From positions 272,249 through 336,248 of the forward strand of contig NZ_JALKFT010000003.1 of assembly GCF_023242945.1 (NCBI RefSeq): a stretch of DNA of 64,000 bases. Direction: 5' to 3'. Under the pieces are notes generated by a model. That model worked only from the letters and a program-made list of their open reading frames with translations. It searched no databases and had not been told where the DNA came from. How positions within the stretch are numbered: position 1 is the first letter of the stretch; every line of letters starts with the position of its first letter. Position numbers and translations under genes: made by a program. This document shows, piece after piece, positions 38,788 to 47,342 of this stretch. This DNA is from Frankia umida. Its GTDB lineage: Bacteria; Actinomycetota; Actinomycetes; Frankiales; Frankiaceae.

Positions 38788-39207
38788 TCACGCCCTCTGA
38801 AGCGCGCCGCCGGTGATGAACACACCCCGTTTACGGAACGACAGCGGGGACTCGACCAGCGCCCGAGGATGGAGGCCCCTCAGCGTGGTGACGAACCACC
38901 ACGGCACCGCCTCGAGCTCCGGGTCGCGCACCCAGGCGGGAGGCTGCCAGCCGTCTCGACGGGCCAAGTGCTCTCCCAGCGCGGCAAGCGCCGCGTCCAC
39001 CCGGCGGTCGCCGGACAGCCGTGGGCGGTCCGACCACATTGCACTCGCCGCAGCGAGGCCCTGATGCCGCAGCACGCTGGTGTAGTCGTCGAGCATCTGT
39101 ACAACGGCGTGCCGCCAGATGTCCTGCAGGCGGAACTCGGCCGCGACCATGCCAGCCGCGACGGCTGCGGCATCGTCAACCGTTCGGAAGGCGCGCAACG
39201 AGTCCAC
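38788..39207 (-). CDS. Hypothetical protein, possible toxin-antitoxin partner
   Basis: A 139-residue soluble protein. The C-terminal half has PAWVRDPELEAVPWWFVTTL, then GLHPRALVESPLSFRKRGVF and ITGGALQRA. This ending resembles small actinobacterial proteins that are encoded beside DUF6036-type nucleotidyltransferases in presumed toxin-antitoxin pairs, but no such partner is found here. Position next to a tRNA gene would suit an accessory gene. Function is not established. Confidence 0.55.
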   Translation of the reverse strand: MDSLRAFRTVDDAAAVAAGMVAAEFRLQDIWRHAVVQMLDDYTSVLRHQGLAAASAMWSDRPRLSGDRRVDAALAALGEHLARRDGWQPPAWVRDPELEAVPWWFVTTLRGLHPRALVESPLSFRKRGVFITGGALQRA

Positions 39208-39462
39208 ATCACTACAGTACGCCGCTGATCATGGCGTCTGCCTCGCTGAGTGGAGTCCGCTGAGACGTGGCGTACGCCTGCAGGAGCTTTTCGAAGCCGG
39301 TGGGGACGAGCTGCCCGATCTGACCCCCTGCCCGTCACACCGATGCTCACTATCACCAGACTCGTGGATATTGACTCAACGTCACCATCAGGTGTCCCAG
39401 TGGATCTGGCCGGCGCACCCGTGGATCTGGGTCGGTTCGCCGCTGACGGGGCGGTCCGGCTG

Positions 39463-40254
39463 ATGGCCGGGCGGACAGTCGTCTTCGGCGCGACCGGCTA
39501 CACCGGTGAGCTGGTGGCCCGAGCACTTGTGGGTCGGGGGCATCGGCCCGTGCTGGCCGCCAGGTCGGGTGAGCGTCTTGAACGTCTCGCCGGGGAACTG
39601 GGTGGTCTGCCGACCGAGATCGCCGACGTCACGCGGCCGGAGTCCGTTCGGGCGCTGGTGGAACGCGGCGATGTGCTCGTCTCGACGGTCGGCCCGTTTC
39701 TGCGTTGGGGTATTCCGGCGATCGAGGCGGCGGTGGACGCCGGGGCGCATTATCTCGACTCGACCGGCGAACCGGATTTCATCCGTCGGGCATTCGAACA
39801 GTACGGCCCGTCGGCGCGGCGAAACGGTTCCGCTCTGCTCACCGCCTTCGGTTTCGACTGGGTACCCGGTAACCTCGCGGCGGCGCTGGCGCTGGCGCTG
39901 GCCGAGGCCGGACCGGAAGCGGTACGGGTCGAGGTCGGATACCTGTCGTTGGGCGGGGCGGGCCGCAGCGGAGGCACGCGGGCCAGCTCGGTGGACGCCC
40001 TGCTGGCGCCGTCGTTCGCCTTCCGGGGCGGCCGGCTGAAGGCGGAACGTGGCGGTGCGCGGGCCCGCCAGGTCGATTTCGGGTCGGGGCAGCCGCGGTG
40101 GGCGCTCAGCATCGGTGGCTCGGAGCACTTTGCTCTGCCGGCGCTTCATCCGACCCTGCGTGACGTGGACGTGCTTCTCGTGGCGGCCGATCCGAAGGTC
40201 ACCCGGGCGCTGCCCGCGCTCTCGGTCGTCCTGTCCACCGTGACCGGGAAACGT
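39463..40254 (+). pseudogene. Saccharopine dehydrogenase-family gene cut by an insertion
   Basis: The reading frame encodes the N-terminal Rossmann half of an actinobacterial saccharopine-dehydrogenase-like (trans-acting enoyl reductase) protein: AGRTVVFGATGYTGELVARA, then STVGPFLRWGIPAIEAA, GAHYLDSTGEPDFIR, and TAFGFDWVPGNLAAA. Similarity is good up to VVLSTVTGK near 40250, where the TnpB element begins; the last third, normally to about 380 residues, is missing and does not resume after the element. The ATG at 39463 starts just at the Rossmann strand; ATG 39343 is the alternative. Confidence 0.8.
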
Positions 40255-40339
40255 AGCGCGCGGGCCCCGTCCTTCAGGGCGGGGCCCGCGCGTCAACTCG
40301 GCTGCGAGAATGATCGGGGAATCGTGTATTCTGTCGGGT

Positions 40340-41482
40340 GTGGGAAGTCGGGTGGTGAAGCGGGCGTACCGCTACCGTTTCTACCCGACTCCCGACCAGA
40401 GGGAGAACCTCGCGAAAACGTTCGGCTGTGTCCGCTACGTCTACAACCGGGCGCTTGCCGAACGGCACCGGGCGTGGTCCCAGGAACAGCGGCGGATCAG
40501 CCATGCGGAAACCGATCTGATGCTCACCGGGTGGAAACGGGACCCGGACACTCTGTGGTTGGCCGAGCCGTCGAAAGGCCCGCTACAGGCCGCGCTGCGG
40601 AATCTCCAAACCGCCTACGTGAACTTTTGGGGAAAACGGGCCGGCTACCCGATGTTCAAGCGGAAGGGGAAGACGAACGATGCGGCGACCTACTTCCGGA
40701 ACTGTTTCACGTTCCGGGACGGGCGGCTGAGGCTGGCGAAGCAGGCCGCGCCGCTGCGGATCGTCTGGTCCCGTCCGCTCCCGGAAGGCGCGGTGCCGTC
40801 GCGGGTGACGGTGTCCCGCAACAGCCGGGGCCAGTATCACGTGTCGATCCTGGTGGACTGCCCGACCGAGGCGCTGCCGGCGGCGGGCGGGCAGGTCGGG
40901 GTGGACGTGGGCATCACGTCGCTGGTCACGCTGTCCACCGGGGAGAAGATTGCCAACCCGCGGCACGAGCGGACCGACCGGGCCCGGCTGGTCCGGGCGC
41001 AGCGGGAGCTGTCCCGGAAGAAGAAGGGCTCCGCGAACCGGGCGAAGGCCCGGCTGAAGGTCGCGAGGATCCACGGTCGGATCGCCGACCGGCGGCGGGA
41101 TCATCTGCACAAGCTGTCGACTCGACTCGTTCGCGAAAACCAGACGATCGTCGTCGAGGATCTCACCGTACGGAACATGGTCCGCAACCACAGTCTTGCC
41201 CGTGCGATTTCGGATGCGGGCTGGCGGGATCTGCGGACCATGCTGGAATACAAGGCCGGCTGGTACGGACGCGACGTGGTCGCGGTGGACCGCTGGTATC
41301 CCAGCTCGAAGACCTGCTCGTCCTGCGGGGCGCTGGTCGAGAAGCTGCCGTTGAACATTCGGGAATGGGTCTGCGCTTGTGGTGTGGTCCACGACCGGGA
41401 TGTGAACGCGGCACGGAATGTTCTCGCGGCGGGGCTCGCCGTGATCGCCTGCGGAGACGGAGTGAGACCACCCCACTCCTAG
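40340..41482 (+). CDS. tnpB: TnpB RNA-guided endonuclease
   Basis: A 380-residue TnpB, ancestor type of Cas12 nucleases, which uses the right-end transcript as guide to cleave the donor joint and retain the element. The N-terminal wedge is RAYRYRFYPTPDQRENL; the RuvC site is split into GVDVGITSLVTL (Asp), TIVVEDLTVRNM (Glu) and VVHDRDVNAARN (Asp), with the zinc ribbon CSSCG and CACG in between. All catalytic residues are intact. The start is uncertain: GTG 40340 gives VGSRVVKRAYR, and a GTG four codons later is possible. Confidence 0.92.
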   Translation: MGSRVVKRAYRYRFYPTPDQRENLAKTFGCVRYVYNRALAERHRAWSQEQRRISHAETDLMLTGWKRDPDTLWLAEPSKGPLQAALRNLQTAYVNFWGKRAGYPMFKRKGKTNDAATYFRNCFTFRDGRLRLAKQAAPLRIVWSRPLPEGAVPSRVTVSRNSRGQYHVSILVDCPTEALPAAGGQVGVDVGITSLVTLSTGEKIANPRHERTDRARLVRAQRELSRKKKGSANRAKARLKVARIHGRIADRRRDHLHKLSTRLVRENQTIVVEDLTVRNMVRNHSLARAISDAGWRDLRTMLEYKAGWYGRDVVAVDRWYPSSKTCSSCGALVEKLPLNIREWVCACGVVHDRDVNAARNVLAAGLAVIACGDGVRPPHS

Positions 41483-41566
41483 AGTGGGGAGGCGTCTGTC
41501 AGTGAAACAGGAAAACCTGCCCGCGAGGGTGGGAATCCCCGGTATTCAGGCCGGGGAGGATGTCAA
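41420..41566 (+). ncRNA. Putative omega RNA of the TnpB element
   Basis: The tnpB 3' end and the right end form the usual guide scaffold, with hairpins CACTCCTAGAGTG near 41474 and CCCCGG/CCGGGG at 41537-41556, ending at GTCAA. The bases after 41566 (GGCGTCACCCCACAGC) would be the guide and belong to the neighbouring disrupted gene. Confidence 0.6.
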
Positions 41567-41950
41567 GGCGTCACCCCACAGCGTCCAGCAGCCGGTGGCG
41601 GCAGCGGTGTTGGCGACGGCGCGGACCTCGAGGTCGATCTCCGGCTGGCCGGTGTGCCGCTTCATCGCGGCCCTCGCCTGGGTGCGGTAGTAGTTCTCGA
41701 CCGCGTTCCAGGCGGCGATCGGCGGCCGGAGCTGGGCGAGCTCCTTGGCGGTGAGCATGCCGATCGCGGCGCCGGCCGGGGTGGGCGGTTGGGTCCCGAG
41801 CTTCGCCGCGAACCCGTCCAGCTGCCCGACAAGCTGGTCGAGGCTCTTGCCGCTGGCCTTTTGCAGGGCCGTCCGGCCCACCTTCCGGTCTTCCTGCCAT
41901 GATTCGGCAAAACTCTGGAAATACTTCGGGGGAGATGTTATGGCGGGTCT
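41567..41950 (-). pseudogene. Fragment of an unrecognised gene cut by the TnpB element
   Basis: The leftward frame reads KYFQSFAESWQEDRKVGR, then DQLVGQLDGFAAKL, NAVENYYRTQARAAMKRHTG and VRAVANTAAATGCWTLWGD, and then runs into the right end of the TnpB element and stops at 41546. No start codon with a ribosome-binding site is seen, and upstream of about 41950 composition changes. I do not know the family. It has lost its C-terminus at the element and perhaps also its N-terminus. Confidence 0.5.
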
Positions 41951-42103
41951 CGGTGGGCTGTGTTCGCAGCGCGGAAGGGGGGGTTCCCTATCGGGAACAT
42001 GGTCAGAAATCGGGCATCCGCTGACGTTGGTGGAATCGGGTGGTTGACGGACGTGCCGCAACTAAAGATGCTGATCACACATTCCGATCAGGGAGGCGAT
42101 CGC

Positions 42104-42250
42104 ATGGCGAACGAGCAGGCGGGTTTTGACGGGGTTGCCGTCGACGAAATCATTGTTCCGGGAGCCGAGGACCTGTGGTCCGACGTCGAGGAAGAGGAGA
42201 TCGTCGGCATCGCCAGGACCTGTGCCTACGACCCCCTCACCAGGCTCTAG
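42104..42250 (+). CDS. Candidate RiPP precursor (leader plus short core)
   Basis: A 48-residue gene with GGGAGG eight bases before the ATG. The first 38 residues are acidic and leader-like, containing GFDGVAVDEIIVPG and EDLWSDVEEEEIVGIA. A single Cys opens the tail CAYDPLTRL that ends the protein. Size, acidity, lack of hydrophobic segments, and position directly ahead of a PqqD-domain enzyme and other tailoring enzymes fit a ribosomal precursor or a scaffold peptide. No known precursor class matches by eye. Modification of Cys, Tyr, Asp, Thr or Arg, or of the C-terminal Leu, is possible. It is followed by a 237-base gap to the first enzyme gene. Confidence 0.65.
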   Translation: MANEQAGFDGVAVDEIIVPGAEDLWSDVEEEEIVGIARTCAYDPLTRL

Positions 42251-42487
42251 GCCGCATTCTGGCGGACGGGCCCCGCGCTCGGACCAGCCGACCGGACACG
42301 CCGGGCCCGAACCGGGGCGGCGTGTCCGGACCTCGTGCGTCACATGATGAGCGTCCGTTGTTTCCGCGGTCCGGCGTGGCAGGGCAGCCAGCGGAGGAAC
42401 GGCCGGGGGTGGGCGCTCGGAACTGACGGGTGGCACGGGCAGGCGGACAGGTGGATATCGGCGACAGCGGTGGATGCGGGAGGCCTC

Positions 42488-43348
42488 TTGACCACCAGAC
42501 TGACCACCAGAGTGTCCCGGGTGGGTCCGGCGTCAGCGGTCTGGGCCGACCAGGCCGCGATCCGCACGCAGGGTCCCGCCGCGTACTTCGCACGCACCGG
42601 CCTGCTTGTCCTGCCGGGGCTGCTCTCGCCGACGCAGGTCGAGCGATGCTCCACCGAGATCGACCGGGTCGTCGCGGACCTGAGTCCGATGCCGAACGTC
42701 CGGGTCATCGGCAAACGGAGCCCGCGGGATCCGTCCTACGACCTTGAGGATCTGCCGGACGCGACCGGCCGCACACCCGTCCGCAAGATCACTGGCTTCG
42801 GTCAGCTCTCCGACGTCCTGTTCCACTCCCTGGTGGCACAGCCGGCCCTGCTCGCGGCGCTGCACCTGGTGCTCGGCCGGCGCATCGAGCTCTACCGCGA
42901 TGCCCTCATGCTCAAGTCCGCGCAGGTGGGGCAGGAGAAACCCTGGCATCAGGACGCGGTCTACTGGCCGTTTCGACCGATGCGGCTGGTCAGTGCAATG
43001 ATCGCCATCGACCGGGCGGCGCCGGAGAACGGCTGCCTGCAGGTCGTGCCCGGCTCGCACCACCAGGTCGCCGAGCATCACAAGGTCGACTGGGAGCTTC
43101 AGGTCGACCCGGCCGGGCGGGAACGCGACGCCGTCTACGTCCCGCTGGAGCCGGGGGACTGTCTGATCTTCCACAGCCTGCTGCTGCACGCATCCGAACA
43201 CAACACCTCAACCCTGCGCCGCCGGGTCTCCATCACCAGTTACAGCCCGGGTGACCTGCGGATTCTTGATCCGACCCTGGCACCACCCGAGCTGCTGAGC
43301 AGCCGTCCCGACCGCGAGCAGGAGAGCGATGCAGATACCGAAGTCTGA
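42488..43348 (+). CDS. Phytanoyl-CoA dioxygenase-family Fe(II)/2OG oxygenase
   Basis: A PhyH-family oxygenase that uses iron, 2-oxoglutarate and O2 to hydroxylate a substrate. The iron ligands are visible: His and Asp in PWHQDAVYWPF near residue 155, distal His in LIFHSLLLHASEHN near 238, and the 2OG-binding Arg in RRRVSITSY. AAPENGCLQVVPGSHH is typical. I chose TTG 42488 with GGGAGG just upstream (286 residues); an ATG-initiated frame to 42335 has no similar signal. Its end overlaps the next gene by 20 bases. It probably tailors the peptide or an amino acid unit in this cluster. Confidence 0.85.
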   Translation: MTTRLTTRVSRVGPASAVWADQAAIRTQGPAAYFARTGLLVLPGLLSPTQVERCSTEIDRVVADLSPMPNVRVIGKRSPRDPSYDLEDLPDATGRTPVRKITGFGQLSDVLFHSLVAQPALLAALHLVLGRRIELYRDALMLKSAQVGQEKPWHQDAVYWPFRPMRLVSAMIAIDRAAPENGCLQVVPGSHHQVAEHHKVDWELQVDPAGRERDAVYVPLEPGDCLIFHSLLLHASEHNTSTLRRRVSITSYSPGDLRILDPTLAPPELLSSRPDREQESDADTEV

Positions 43349-44312
43349 CGAACTGTTGCTGTCGGGTACGGCCGCGCCGGAACCGAACGTGGCGGTCGAC
43401 CTGGCCGGGGACGCCGTCGACCGGATCGACGTCGGCTGGTGCGAGTTCCGCTTCACCGGCCGCACCGCGTTGCGCACCGCCCGGATCCTCGAGCTGTGCG
43501 ACGGGGAGACGACCATCGAGGAGATCGCCCGGCGGCTGGCGGCGCCCGAGGCGACCGTCGGCGCCACCGTCACCGCGCTCTACACCCGTGGCATCCTGCG
43601 TGACACCCGTCGGGCGCAGGTGCCGGCCGGGCTGTTCGCCGAGCATGCCGTCGCCCGCGGCCGGACCCTGCGCACCGCGATGAGCAGCGAGGTCGAGCTG
43701 CTCGGCGCGCCGCCGCACCGCCGGTTCCTGCTCGGCACCCTGGTCGAGACCTACCATTTCGTCGCGTCCGCACCGGTGCACCTCGGTGCTGCCGTCGCCC
43801 ACGTCGCCGACGCGCAGGTGCGCGAGGCGCTCGTCCGGCTGTTCAACGACGAGGCGGACCACGGTCGGATGCTGCGCGCCGGTCTGGTCGCCGCGGGCCT
43901 GACCGAGGAGACGATCGAGTGCAGCGCCCCGCTGCCCGCCACCCGCAGCGTCATCAACTTCCTGCGCACGCTCGCGGCCACCGATCTGCTTTCCTACGCG
44001 GTCTGCGCGGCCGTCAACGAAAGCCCGAAGACCGACACCGCGATCAAGAAGGGCTGGGACGAGCTGATCGCACTCGATCTGCTGCCCGCCGAGGCGCTGC
44101 TGCCGTTTCGCGGTCACGAACTGGAGGACGAGGAATCCGGCCACACCGCGATCGCGCAGGCCGTCTTCGCCGAACGGGCGACCCTGTCGGCGGCCGAACA
44201 ACGCCGGATCTGCGCCGACCTGGAATCCTTCATCGCCGTCCAGCACGGCTGCTATCGGGAGATGAAGGAGTTCTACGGCGCCGAGGCAGGGCCGGTCGCA
44301 TGGGGCGTGTGA
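43329..44312 (+). CDS. PqqD-like domain fused to haem-oxygenase-like diiron oxidase
   Basis: A 327-residue fusion. Residues about 30-95 form a PqqD-like winged helix (a RiPP recognition element): RTALRTARILELCDGETTIE and ATVTALYTRGIL. Residues about 115-320 are a helical bundle of the TenA/PqqC-like iron-containing oxidase group, with candidate metal ligands in LVETYHF, FNDEADHGR and EDEESGHTAI. Such HDO proteins do N-oxygenation, C-C cleavage or desaturation. A recognition domain in the same chain says that the oxidase acts on a leader-bearing peptide. Overlaps of 20 bases with the PhyH gene and a short gap to the next show one operon. Confidence 0.85.
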   Translation: MQIPKSDELLLSGTAAPEPNVAVDLAGDAVDRIDVGWCEFRFTGRTALRTARILELCDGETTIEEIARRLAAPEATVGATVTALYTRGILRDTRRAQVPAGLFAEHAVARGRTLRTAMSSEVELLGAPPHRRFLLGTLVETYHFVASAPVHLGAAVAHVADAQVREALVRLFNDEADHGRMLRAGLVAAGLTEETIECSAPLPATRSVINFLRTLAATDLLSYAVCAAVNESPKTDTAIKKGWDELIALDLLPAEALLPFRGHELEDEESGHTAIAQAVFAERATLSAAEQRRICADLESFIAVQHGCYREMKEFYGAEAGPVAWGV

Positions 44313-44328
44313 TCGCGGGAAGCCGGTG

Positions 44329-45597
44329 ATGGCGGACGCCACGGTCGCTGCCGGCGTCCCGCGGCGGACCAGGCCCGACGCCCCGGCCGACGCCGATGCG
44401 GACCTGGCCGGCGAGGCCGGTGCCGAGGTGCTGTACCGGACCAGCCCCCAGGTCGCCGTCGTCGGCTTCGGCGGGTCGTACACGGTGCTGCGGGCCACGG
44501 ATGTGCACACGGCCGTCGTGCTGCGTTCCCCGTCGAGCGCGACCCTGGATCTGCTCACCTACTTTCGCCAGCCTCGCAGCCTCCGCTCCTGGCTCGCGCG
44601 CTGGGCACCCGAACGTCGGCCGGCCGCGTCCGCCTCGCTGCGCCACGCCGTCGACCGTGGCCTGCTCACCGCGGATGGCAGCGCGGAGGGGGCGGGTGGG
44701 AACCTCGGGCCGGCGACCGACGACGTGCTGGCGGGGCTGCTGGCCGAAGTGGTGCGCCTGCGCGCTCGGCTCGCCGCCCGTCCGGTGGACACCGACGCCG
44801 CTGCGCCGCGGGCCGTGGACACCGGGCCGGCGACCCGGTCGGCAACGGTCCTGCCGGTCCCGCCGGCACCGGCGTTGCTGGTGCCGACGCTGTATTTCCT
44901 GGTCCGGGACGCCGCTGACCGGCTGGCCGCGGCCGAGTGCCAGCGGACGACGAGGCAGGCCGCAGCGCTCACCGGCACGGGTGCGGCGGGTGCGGCGGGT
45001 GCGGCGCTTCGGCTGCATCTGGGCTGCGGGGAGCACCGGCTGCCGGGCTGGGTGAACGTCGACCTCTACCACGAGGCGGCGGACCTGCGGGCGGATGTGC
45101 GGCTGGGGCTGCCCTTCGACGACGGCGCGGCCGGCGCGATCTACCTGGCCCATCTGCTGGAGCATCTCGAGTATCCCGTCGAGGCGCTCGACGTGCTGCG
45201 GGAATGCCGCCGGGTGCTGGGCGACGGCGGACTGCTGCGCGTGGTGGTGCCGGACATCCGGTCGTTTCTCGTCGCCTACGTCGACAACGACGCGGAGTTC
45301 TTCCGCCGCTTCGAGCAGCACTGGGAACGGGCTCCGGCACCGACGCTGCTGGCATCCTTTCTGCACTATGCGGGGGCGGGGGAGTTCCCGTGGGTCGCCG
45401 ACCGCCACCGGTTCGGCTACGACGAACCGACGCTGACCGACCTGCTGCACACGGCCGGTTTCACCGCGGTACGCCGGTGCACGGCCGGGGACAGCCCGAT
45501 CGCCGACCCGGCGCTCGACTACTCCTGGGCGAACGAGCTCACCGTCTCCGACCGCCCCCTCTCCCTGATCATGGAAGCGGAGGTGGCGCGGCGGTGA
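44329..45597 (+). CDS. SAM-dependent methyltransferase with winged-helix-like N-terminus
   Basis: A 422-residue protein. The C-terminal domain (about 220-420) is a class I methyltransferase of the COG4627 type: LHLGCGEHRLPGWVNVDLY is motif I, then IYLAHLLEHLEYPVEALDV and GGLLRVVVPDIRSFL. The N-terminal 110 residues have an STATLDLLTYF and LRHAVDRGLLT pattern that resembles the PqqD-like fold of the previous gene, though weakly. An Ala/Pro-rich linker joins the parts. Its stop overlaps the next start in GTGA form. If the N-terminus is a recognition element, the peptide is the methyl acceptor. Confidence 0.8.
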   Translation: MADATVAAGVPRRTRPDAPADADADLAGEAGAEVLYRTSPQVAVVGFGGSYTVLRATDVHTAVVLRSPSSATLDLLTYFRQPRSLRSWLARWAPERRPAASASLRHAVDRGLLTADGSAEGAGGNLGPATDDVLAGLLAEVVRLRARLAARPVDTDAAAPRAVDTGPATRSATVLPVPPAPALLVPTLYFLVRDAADRLAAAECQRTTRQAAALTGTGAAGAAGAALRLHLGCGEHRLPGWVNVDLYHEAADLRADVRLGLPFDDGAAGAIYLAHLLEHLEYPVEALDVLRECRRVLGDGGLLRVVVPDIRSFLVAYVDNDAEFFRRFEQHWERAPAPTLLASFLHYAGAGEFPWVADRHRFGYDEPTLTDLLHTAGFTAVRRCTAGDSPIADPALDYSWANELTVSDRPLSLIMEAEVARR

Positions 45598-47342
45598 GCA
45601 GCGCGCAGCCGTACATCGTCGGTTTCTCCGACTCGGTGCACGACCGGTCGGCCTGTCTGTTCCGCGGCACCACGCCGCTGGTCGGGATCGAGGAGGAACG
45701 GCTCACCCGGCAGCGGTACGCACTCGACTTCGCCGGCCGCGACCGCTGGGACGCCGCCGTCTACCGCGAGCTGGACCTGGTCGGCGGCACCGCAGGGTTC
45801 CACGACGCCCGGATGCGCCGTCTCACCGACTACTGCCTGGCCGCCGCGGGCATCGACGAGTCGCAGGTGTCGCTGTGGATCGGCAGTTCGCTGCACACCG
45901 CGTTCCCGTTCGCCGACCGCGCCGTCTACCTCAACCATCATCTCGCCCACGCCGCCTCGGCGTTCTTCGGTTCCGGCGCGACCAGCGCGGCCATTCTGAT
46001 CATGGACGGCTACGGGGACAGCACGTCCGGCGATGCCTTCGAAACCATGTCGATCTACGCGGGAACCGAGGCGCGCATCGACACCCTGCAGCGTGTCTCC
46101 GGCGTCAGGACCGACATTCACATGGCCAACTCCGCCGGCATCTTCTACCGGATCGCCACCCTGCTGTCCGGGTTCAGCGTCGTCGACGAGGGCAAGGCGA
46201 TGGGCCTCGCCGGGCACGGCGAGCCGCGCTACCAGAAACACATTCTCGAACACATCAGTTTCGGTGCGGACGAGGTGGAGATCGACAACGACCGGATCTG
46301 GCGGGCGATGCAGCCCTACCGGTCGACGGAGCTTGCCGACCGCGCCGACATGGCGGCGAGTTTCCAGGCGGTCCTGGAACAGATCGGCGTGTTCTACGCC
46401 CGCCGGGCCCGGGAGCTCACCGGCAGCGACACGCTGTGCATGGCCGGCGGGGTCGCGTTGAACTGTGTCGCCAACCAGAAGATTCTCGAGCAGGCCGGAT
46501 TCTCCCGGGTCTGGGTTTTCCCCGCCGCCGCCGACAACGGGATCGCGATGGGCGCCGCCTACTACGGGGCGCACGTCCTGCACCGTGGCGGGCCCGCGTC
46601 CGGTCTGGCAACCCCGTGTCTGGGCCGCGGCTACCCGCGTGAGCAGGTGCTCGCGGCACTCGAGGAGATCACCGGGCTCGCCGCCGTCGAGGAGATCGGG
46701 CTGCGGGCGTGTGCCGAACGGGCCGCGCGGCGGATCGCGGCCGGTGAGCTCGTCGCCTGGTTCCAGGACGGCTCCGAGATCGGCCCCCGGGCGCTCGGGC
46801 ACCGCAGTCTGCTCGGTGATCCGCGCACCGTCGACATGCGGGAGCGGATCAACGCCGCGGTGAAGTCACGGGAGGCGTTCCGTCCCCTCGCGCCGCTGGT
46901 GCTCGAGGAGGAGGCCGGTGACTGGTTCGACTGCGCCCGCTCGCCGTACATGCTGTTCACCCCCGATGTCCGCCCGCGTACCGCGCAGCTCGCCCCGGCG
47001 ATCGTGCACGCCGACGGCACGGCCCGGGTCCAGACCCTCGCCGAGGCCGACAATCCGGCGCTGCACCTGCTGCTGCGCGAGTTCCGCCGGCACACCGGCC
47101 TGCCGCTGGTCATCAACACCTCGTTCAACCTGCGCGGCGAGCCGATCGTCGAAACCCCGCTGGACGCGGTGCGGGCCTTCGCGGAGGCTCCCATCCCCGT
47201 CCTGTGCATCGACGGCTTCTGGGTCACCAAGGCCGAGGGCGTCAGGTCCGAGGGCGTCAGGTCCGAGGGCGCCAGGTCCGATGGCGCCAGGTCCACTGCG
47301 GGCGGGCCGGACGATCCCGGGCCGCTCGGCAGGGCCGGGTGA
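45594..47342 (+). CDS. Carbamoyltransferase, NodU/CmcH/TobZ type
   Basis: A 582-residue enzyme that uses carbamoyl phosphate and ATP to carbamoylate a hydroxyl or amine. Features include the opening VGFSDSVHDRSACLF and GIEEERLTRQRY, the metal-binding LNHHLAHAASAFFGSG near 110, IMDGYGDSTSG, CMAGGVALNCVANQKIL, and the C-terminal domain EIGPRALGHRSLLGDPR and INTSFNLRGEPIVETPLDA. All major sites are intact. GTG 45594 overlaps the upstream stop. The extreme C-terminus has four tandem five-residue repeats (EGVRS type) coded by a 15-bp DNA repeat. In biosynthetic clusters such enzymes add a carbamate late in the pathway. Confidence 0.92.
   Translation: MSSAQPYIVGFSDSVHDRSACLFRGTTPLVGIEEERLTRQRYALDFAGRDRWDAAVYRELDLVGGTAGFHDARMRRLTDYCLAAAGIDESQVSLWIGSSLHTAFPFADRAVYLNHHLAHAASAFFGSGATSAAILIMDGYGDSTSGDAFETMSIYAGTEARIDTLQRVSGVRTDIHMANSAGIFYRIATLLSGFSVVDEGKAMGLAGHGEPRYQKHILEHISFGADEVEIDNDRIWRAMQPYRSTELADRADMAASFQAVLEQIGVFYARRARELTGSDTLCMAGGVALNCVANQKILEQAGFSRVWVFPAAADNGIAMGAAYYGAHVLHRGGPASGLATPCLGRGYPREQVLAALEEITGLAAVEEIGLRACAERAARRIAAGELVAWFQDGSEIGPRALGHRSLLGDPRTVDMRERINAAVKSREAFRPLAPLVLEEEAGDWFDCARSPYMLFTPDVRPRTAQLAPAIVHADGTARVQTLAEADNPALHLLLREFRRHTGLPLVINTSFNLRGEPIVETPLDAVRAFAEAPIPVLCIDGFWVTKAEGVRSEGVRSEGARSDGARSTAGGPDDPGPLGRAG
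47235..47294. repeat. In-frame 15-bp repeat, four copies
   Basis: GAGGGCGTCAGGTCC and variants repeat from 47235 to 47294 inside the carbamoyltransferase gene, encoding EGVRS, EGVRS, EGARS and DGARS. Confidence 0.9.

Larger units (their letters stand above)
40255..41566 (+). mobile_element. IS605-superfamily (IS1341-type) TnpB element
   Basis: It starts with a 13-bp hairpin, CGCGCGGGCCCCG (40257-40269) and CGGGGCCCGCGCG (40280-40292), carries tnpB, and ends in a hairpin-bearing right end with CCCCGG/CCGGGG (41537-41556) and the terminal GAGGATGTCAA at 41556-41566. No tnpA (Y1 transposase) is present, so mobility would depend on a helper. No inverted repeats or target duplication are expected for this family. 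Confidence 0.85.

Noticed and set aside
38433..39207. Integrative element at the tRNA genes
   Set aside because: No integrase gene and no repeated tRNA 3' end was found within the window, although the neighbouring gene looks accessory.
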